Below are positions 33,125 through 37,393 of a stretch of DNA of 37,393 nt, piece by piece. Source of the stretch: Silene noctiflora. Its lineage: Eukaryota; Streptophyta; Magnoliopsida; Caryophyllales; Caryophyllaceae. Position 1 is the first letter of the stretch, and every line of letters starts with the position of its first letter. Below the pieces are notes generated by a model that worked only from the letters and a program-made list of their open reading frames with translations, made no database searches and was not told the DNA's origin. The stretch spans positions 9,565 to 46,957 of the forward strand of contig VHZZ01010132.1 in NCBI GenBank assembly GCA_009801015.1, given 5' to 3'. Both the position numbers and the translations under genes were made by a program.

Positions 33125-33435
33125 GGCTATCTTCATTTTAAAAGGCACAAGGCGCACCGAGGCCATGAAGTTCAATTACAATGAGGCACAAGACACAAGG
33201 CAAAGGAGTGCACCTTTTAGACACGATTCACGAGGCACGCTACTAGTCTACTATGCGTAGTGTGGTAAAGATATGGCGATAATATAGTAATTCGAAGAAA
33301 AAAATATGGAGTTGCATAACAGAGCGTTTGGCTAACTCTGTCATATCTAAATGGCTCAGTGAAAGTGCGCCAAGGCATTTTGGTTAGTCCCTCACTAAGC
33401 CTTGTGCTCAAAGGCACTTTTGAAAAGGGCAAAAT
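33125..33435. mobile_element. MITE-like repeat remnant
   Basis: The left side TTTTAAAAGGCACAAGGCGCAC and the complement of the right side, TTCAAAAGTGCCTTTGAGCAC, share an AAAAG/GGCAC/GCACAAGG word set in inverted order. Inner words ACGAGGCACGC and GCGCCAAGGCA also recur. Length is about 310 bp. The arms are too diverged to fix termini or a target duplication. Confidence 0.45.
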
Positions 33436-34036
33436 ATAAATACGAGTGTGTTGCCATTTGGAGAGATAAGGGATCATGAGAGAGAGTGGAAGTTTTTATG
33501 AACTAGCCTCCTTTATACCTTCACCTCTTGGAGGTATATTTAGTGACTGGTGATGGGAGATCATTGGCATGATGTCACTCTCTTCTATCACTAGGGTGAT
33601 GTCACTAGAACGGCTATATTAGGTATGAACGGGTATGTTACCGGTGTCCCCGCCCGAGAAAGGGTTATCAGTGATGAGGGCTACTTGGTTTCTAGGGGTG
33701 CTTGCGCTTAGCTAAGACAATCAGCTTCTTCAGGGGTGCTGAGAGGATGTGTGAGCCTGTTTGGAGTCGTATTCTAGTGGGGACTGGGGAGTTTGATATC
33801 ATGTATGTTCATTTGAAACCTGATAAAATAAATTGCGTACCCGAGCTTATCATATCATTAATATTATAAGGTGTTCGGCGTCACATATATCTGTAGGCAT
33901 CTGAAGCTACTGTCCAGCTGTGTAGTGACAGGTGAAAGTCTGAAAGATAAGAAGATAATAATCCTCCGCGAACTAAACTGTTTTATTTTACCAGAAAGAT
34001 GAATCGTTCCTAATATCTTCACAAATTATAGTATAA

Positions 34037-34200
34037 GACCGTCGTGTAGTTCGACCAGTTAAAAATTGACCATTTTATGGTAAAAAGTGACCATTTTTGT
34101 TAAATAGGGACCACGTTTTATTATTTTAAAATGACCACTTTTACTTTTTAACATAAAATGGTCACTATTTACCATAAAGTAGTCGTTTAATACGTCGCAC
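34037..34200. mobile_element. foldback MITE remnant
   Basis: The left arm TTGACCATTTTATGGTAAAA and GTGACCATTTTT is mirrored by the right arm, whose complement reads ACTTTATGGTAAATAGTGACC and ATTTTATG. Outer bases GACCGTCGTGTAG and (complement) GCGACGTATTAAACGAC are partly alike. About 160 bp of imperfect palindrome with a GACCACGTTTTATTATTTT centre. Non-coding. Confidence 0.5.
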
Positions 34201-35229
34201 CAATCGTACACAGTAACAACTATAATATCTTTACTATGACACATCTTGAATGCTCTTGCTGAGTTTGTGTAGTGAATTTTTTGAGAAATTCTTCTGACTG
34301 CTTGTTGATTTTGGCCTTGATAATACGAGTTTGGCACCTTATCTTGCCATGAACTCGAACAAAAAATATAGATTTAGAAAACTCAACACCGAGGTCGTTT
34401 CTTTTTGGGGAATACATGAGTGTATACTGTATAGTGATCTGTTGTTGGATCATGTTTAGTTTTCAGAATTAACGGAATGGGGCTGTGTTAAGAACGGTAT
34501 CGTACTAGTCGTTTGCATTCGTTATATATGGTAGAGATTAGAATGCTTTGGTATGCTAATTGTGGGCGTTTTCGAAGCAGTTTGTCGAAATGATGATTTT
34601 ACGGAGATGATGGGTGATAATAGGAGCAGGCTAGTGCCAGGGAAGCTAATCCCCTCCTGTCTCTTTAGACAGGCTTAGGGCTTGCGGCCTGGAAGTCTGG
34701 AACGTTGCATGGCTGAAGATTTTGTGCTTGTTCATCGTTATGCTTACTCTTCCAGTTAAAGTCTTGAGTCATGTTCTTGTTCAAACTGCAAACAGCCCAT
34801 AACGAATTTTATAGGTCAGGATTGCAAGCTTTCCAGACCACCTAGTACATTTTCTTCAATACGTCTGTCACTGTCTGTGTGCGACCATCGTATAATGGGA
34901 CTGAGTGAAAATTACCATTTTATTATGAAAAAACTTAAAAGTCAGTTATCATATACCTGCCACTTTTTCTATCATTGCACCATACGTAGCATATCCCCGT
35001 TGGTAATGATTTACTTTTCAACTCATTTACGTGGTTGTCGATTATGACAACAATGAGTAATCCACTCGTCGCAGGTGCTTTCATTGAAAGGTAAACGGTT
35101 AGACCAAGAAGTTTACTTCATATTCTTGTGCGAATTTAGAGATCTTTTACTTCATGGTCATTTACCTTCATAAATAATATTAAGGTCTGAGACTTTCGTA
35201 AAGATCTCACTGTTTCAAATGATCGCGAA

Positions 35230-36107
35230 AACCAGCCGATTATGATGGTTTATTTACATCCGCGGTTTTCAGGCCGACTAGACTTGGAAGAAAAGTTTGT
35301 TAAAGCGATCTCGAACACGTAGTATAAGGATTCGGAGAAAAATAAATGTAACCTATCCAATGTCGAACAAAAATATCCGTAAATCACACGGACGATTCCT
35401 CGGGTCAAATAAAGTGTCCACACACACACAGTTTGTGGGTTAACGAGTAACACAGGACGTTGAGGGCGCCTAAATGCGATAAACTAGTCTCGGACGAAAA
35501 TCAGATAATCGTGAACAATGGATTAATACTTATTATTTGAAGATAAAATAAAAAACGACCCAGAACGCGTGATAGAAAACCCGAAGATAAAGAATCGTGA
35601 CCTGGTACGACCTCCCAAACAGCTCAAATTGAAGTGTATATACAAGGTTTTCGGGATTTCAGCGTATCGGAACAAAAACATTCGTAAATCACACGGACGG
35701 TACCTCGGGCTATACAATGCGACCACACAAATTTTGAATAGAAACACAAGATATTTATTTGACGGTGTGCTGGTATGCGATAAACCAGTTATGGAGGAAA
35801 ATAGGATAATCGTGAACAATGGATTAATACTTGTTATTTAGGATTGAGATAAAATAGCGTAACTCCTGAAGCGACCCCGAACACGTGGTAGAAAAATTGG
35901 GAGAAAAAGAAACGACATTCAATACGACCTCGCAAACGGCGAAATTTGAAGTGTATTATAATTATAAGTATTTACGTACTCGTGTCCTAGCTCGTCTAAG
36001 AACTAGATTTGCTTCAACTATTTGTCTTTTTCCTTCATCTTTCTTCAAATTAGCTTTTGCTATTTCAAGAGTTTGTTGTGCTTTATGACACACGGTTTTC
36101 AGGATTT
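35230..36107 (-). repeat. inverted arm of satellite array, diverged units
   Basis: Read on the minus strand, this segment matches the plus-strand satellite that follows. CGATAAACTAGTCTCGGACG (35477) and CGATAAACCAGTTATGGAGG (about 35779) are complements of the array's ..ATACTGGTTTATCG landmark and lie about 301 bp apart. TAAATCACACGGACG and the following CCTCGGG occur at about 35384 and 35685. GCGACCCCGAACACGTGGTAG near 35870 and GCGATCTCGAACACGTAGTA near 35307 are another pair. The first unit is shortened. At 35963-36090 an unrelated insert interrupts the last unit, which resumes with CACGGTTTTCAGGATTTT. Confidence 0.85.
35963..36090 (-). other. coding-like insert within the satellite arm
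   Basis: This roughly 128-base segment is not present in the other satellite units. On the minus strand it is open for about 41 codons, including [20 protein letters not shown] and [20 protein letters not shown], a Lys/Arg/Ala-rich, helix-like sequence. Satellite sequence resumes on both sides. I do not recognise a family. It could be a captured exon or transposon fragment, or chance openness. Confidence 0.5.
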
Positions 36108-37393
36108 TAAGATTCCGATTTTCGCCCAATACTGGTTTATCGCATTCAGTGACCCTCAAACGTCCTCAGTTGTTCCTAAACTTTTTCGTGGTGGCTTTTA
36201 CTGACACGAGGAGCTATCAGTATGATTTACGGACGATTTTGTTCTTGGACCCTGAAATATCGAAAATCGTGTATTAAACTTTAATTTGGGCAATTTAGAA
36301 GGTCGTGCCAGATCTCGTTTCTATTTATCCCAGTTTTTTTAACCACACACCCGGGGTCTCTTCAAAAGTTACCCTGTTCGATCTCAACCCCAAATAAAAA
36401 GAATTAATTCATTTTTCACGACATTCCGATTTTCGCCGTTGCCTGATTTATCGCATTAGAGAATCGTCAAATGACCTCTGTTGTTCCTCGAATTTTACGT
36501 GGCCACTTTATCTGATCCGAGGAACCACGTGTGAAATTTAAAGGCGATTTTGTTTCGGGACCCTGAAATCCCGAAAAATCGTGTATTATACACTTTAATT
36601 TGAGTCGTTCGTGAGGTCGTACCGGATCACGTTTTTTATTCTCCCGAATTTGCTACCACACACCCGGGGTCGCTTCATAAGTTACCCTATTGGCCTATTC
36701 AACCTGAGCCTCAAACAACAACTGTTAATCCATTGTTCACGACCATCTGATTTTCGCCCGATACTGGTTTACCGCATTCAGTGACCCTCAAATGTCCTCA
36801 GTTGCTCCTAAATTTATTCGCGGTAGCTTTTCCTGACACGAGGAGCCATCAGTATGATTTACGGGCGATTTTGTTCCGAGACCCTGAAATCCGGAAAACC
36901 GTGTATTATACACTTTAATTTGATTCATTCAGAATGTCGTACCGGGTCTCGTTTCTATTTATCCCGGGTTTTTTACTACACACCCGGGGTCGTTTCAAAA
37001 ATTACCCTGTTCGATCTCAGCACCAAATAACAAGAATTAATCAATTGTTCACGACATTCCGATTTTTGTCGGAGCCTGATTTACCGCATTCAAGAATCGT
37101 CAAATAACCGCTGTTGTTCCTCAAATTTTACGCGGCCACTTTATTCGACCCGAGTAACCACGTGTGAAATTTACGGACGATTTTGTTTCGGGACCCTGAA
37201 ATCCCGAAAAACCGTGTATTGTACACTTCAATTTGAGCCGTACGTGAGATTGTACCGGATCACGTTTTTTATTCTCCCGAATATTCTATCACACATCCGG
37301 GGTCGCTTCATAAGTTACCCTATTCAATCTGAGCTCGAAATAGCAACTATTAATCCATTGTTCACGACCATCCGAATTTCGCCCGATACTGGT
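36108..37393 (+). repeat. dimeric satellite array, about 312-bp monomers
   Basis: A landmark GATTTTCGCC (or near match) occurs at 36117, 36428, 36749, 37061 and 37374, spacings of 311, 321, 312 and 313. Units alternate between two types. Type A continues CGATACTGGTTTACCGCATT and type B GCCTGATTTA-CGCATT. The A-to-A distances are 632 and 625, and B-to-B is 633, so the array is a dimer of about 630 bp. All units share CACCCGGGGTCG, a GGACCCTGAAATCCCG-type block and ATTGTTCACGAC. The array continues past the end of the window. Open frames in it are by-products. Confidence 0.93.

Larger units (their letters stand above)
32013..35229. other. gene-poor spacer with repeat remnants
   Basis: The RING gene 3' UTR probably ends after the AATAAA at 32240. 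From about 32260 to 33110 I see nothing recognisable. Repeat remnants lie at 33125-33435 and 34037-34200 and are listed separately. The stretches 33440-34030 and 34200-35229 show no gene, only short open frames without domains and a small palindrome, CTGTCTCTTTAGACAG, near 34658. Confidence 0.6.

Noticed and set aside
35250-36204. Short open frames in the satellite region
   Set aside because: They follow satellite units rather than protein constraint; only the insert at 35963-36090 was kept, as a query.

Overview
This is plant nuclear DNA, almost certainly from a eudicot. The evidence is short exons with GT..AG introns, a three-exon plant beta-tubulin, an IQ-DOMAIN (IQD) calmodulin-binding gene, a SERK receptor kinase with the family's eleven-exon layout, and many Stowaway- and hAT-type MITEs in AT-rich spacers. 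Abundant TACTCCCTCCGT-type MITE ends and a roughly 312-bp satellite would suit Caryophyllales, but that is a weak guess and no species is claimed.

Layout: (1) 569-3844, minus strand: a six-exon gene for an organelle-targeted DUF615 protein (YjgA/DarP-like ribosome-assembly family). Its introns hold a Stowaway MITE, a 53-bp tandem duplication and an unexplained coding-like fragment. (2) 3845-8334: AT-rich spacer with a 71-bp tandem repeat and a 748-bp long-terminal-inverted-repeat transposon. (3) 8335-10101, plus: beta-tubulin. (4) 11557-14323, plus: nine-coding-exon phosphoglycerate-mutase-like (histidine phosphatase) gene with a leader intron and a perfect MITE hairpin upstream. (5) 14324-19193: transposon-rich spacer with a tRNA-derived SINE, a MITE nested in another MITE, a Stowaway element and a minisatellite. 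(6) 19194-23674, plus: IQD30/31/32-type gene with a hAT MITE in its last intron, flanked by a perfect 8-bp target duplication. (7) 25444-29663, plus: SERK/BAK1-type LRR receptor kinase, whose intron 7 carries three copies of a pyrimidine-rich MITE. (8) 30957-32012, plus: single-exon CIP8/RING1-like RING-H2 E3 ligase. (9) 32013-37393: gene-poor spacer with MITE remnants that runs into a satellite array. The array's left arm is inverted relative to its right arm, and a short insert with a coding-like open frame lies near the inversion point.

The genes do not form a pathway. They are independent housekeeping and signalling genes: organellar ribosome assembly, cytoskeleton, phosphatase fold, calmodulin/microtubule scaffold, receptor kinase and ubiquitin ligase. 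Exon coordinates were set by reading frame, GT/AG borders and family conservation. Every spliced CDS below closes in frame from ATG to stop.

The points most worth a second look are the inverted dimeric satellite with its insert, the SERK ectodomain that lacks the usual C-terminal cysteine cap, and the coding-like fragment in intron 5 of the DUF615 gene. I saw no convincing wholly new biological system.
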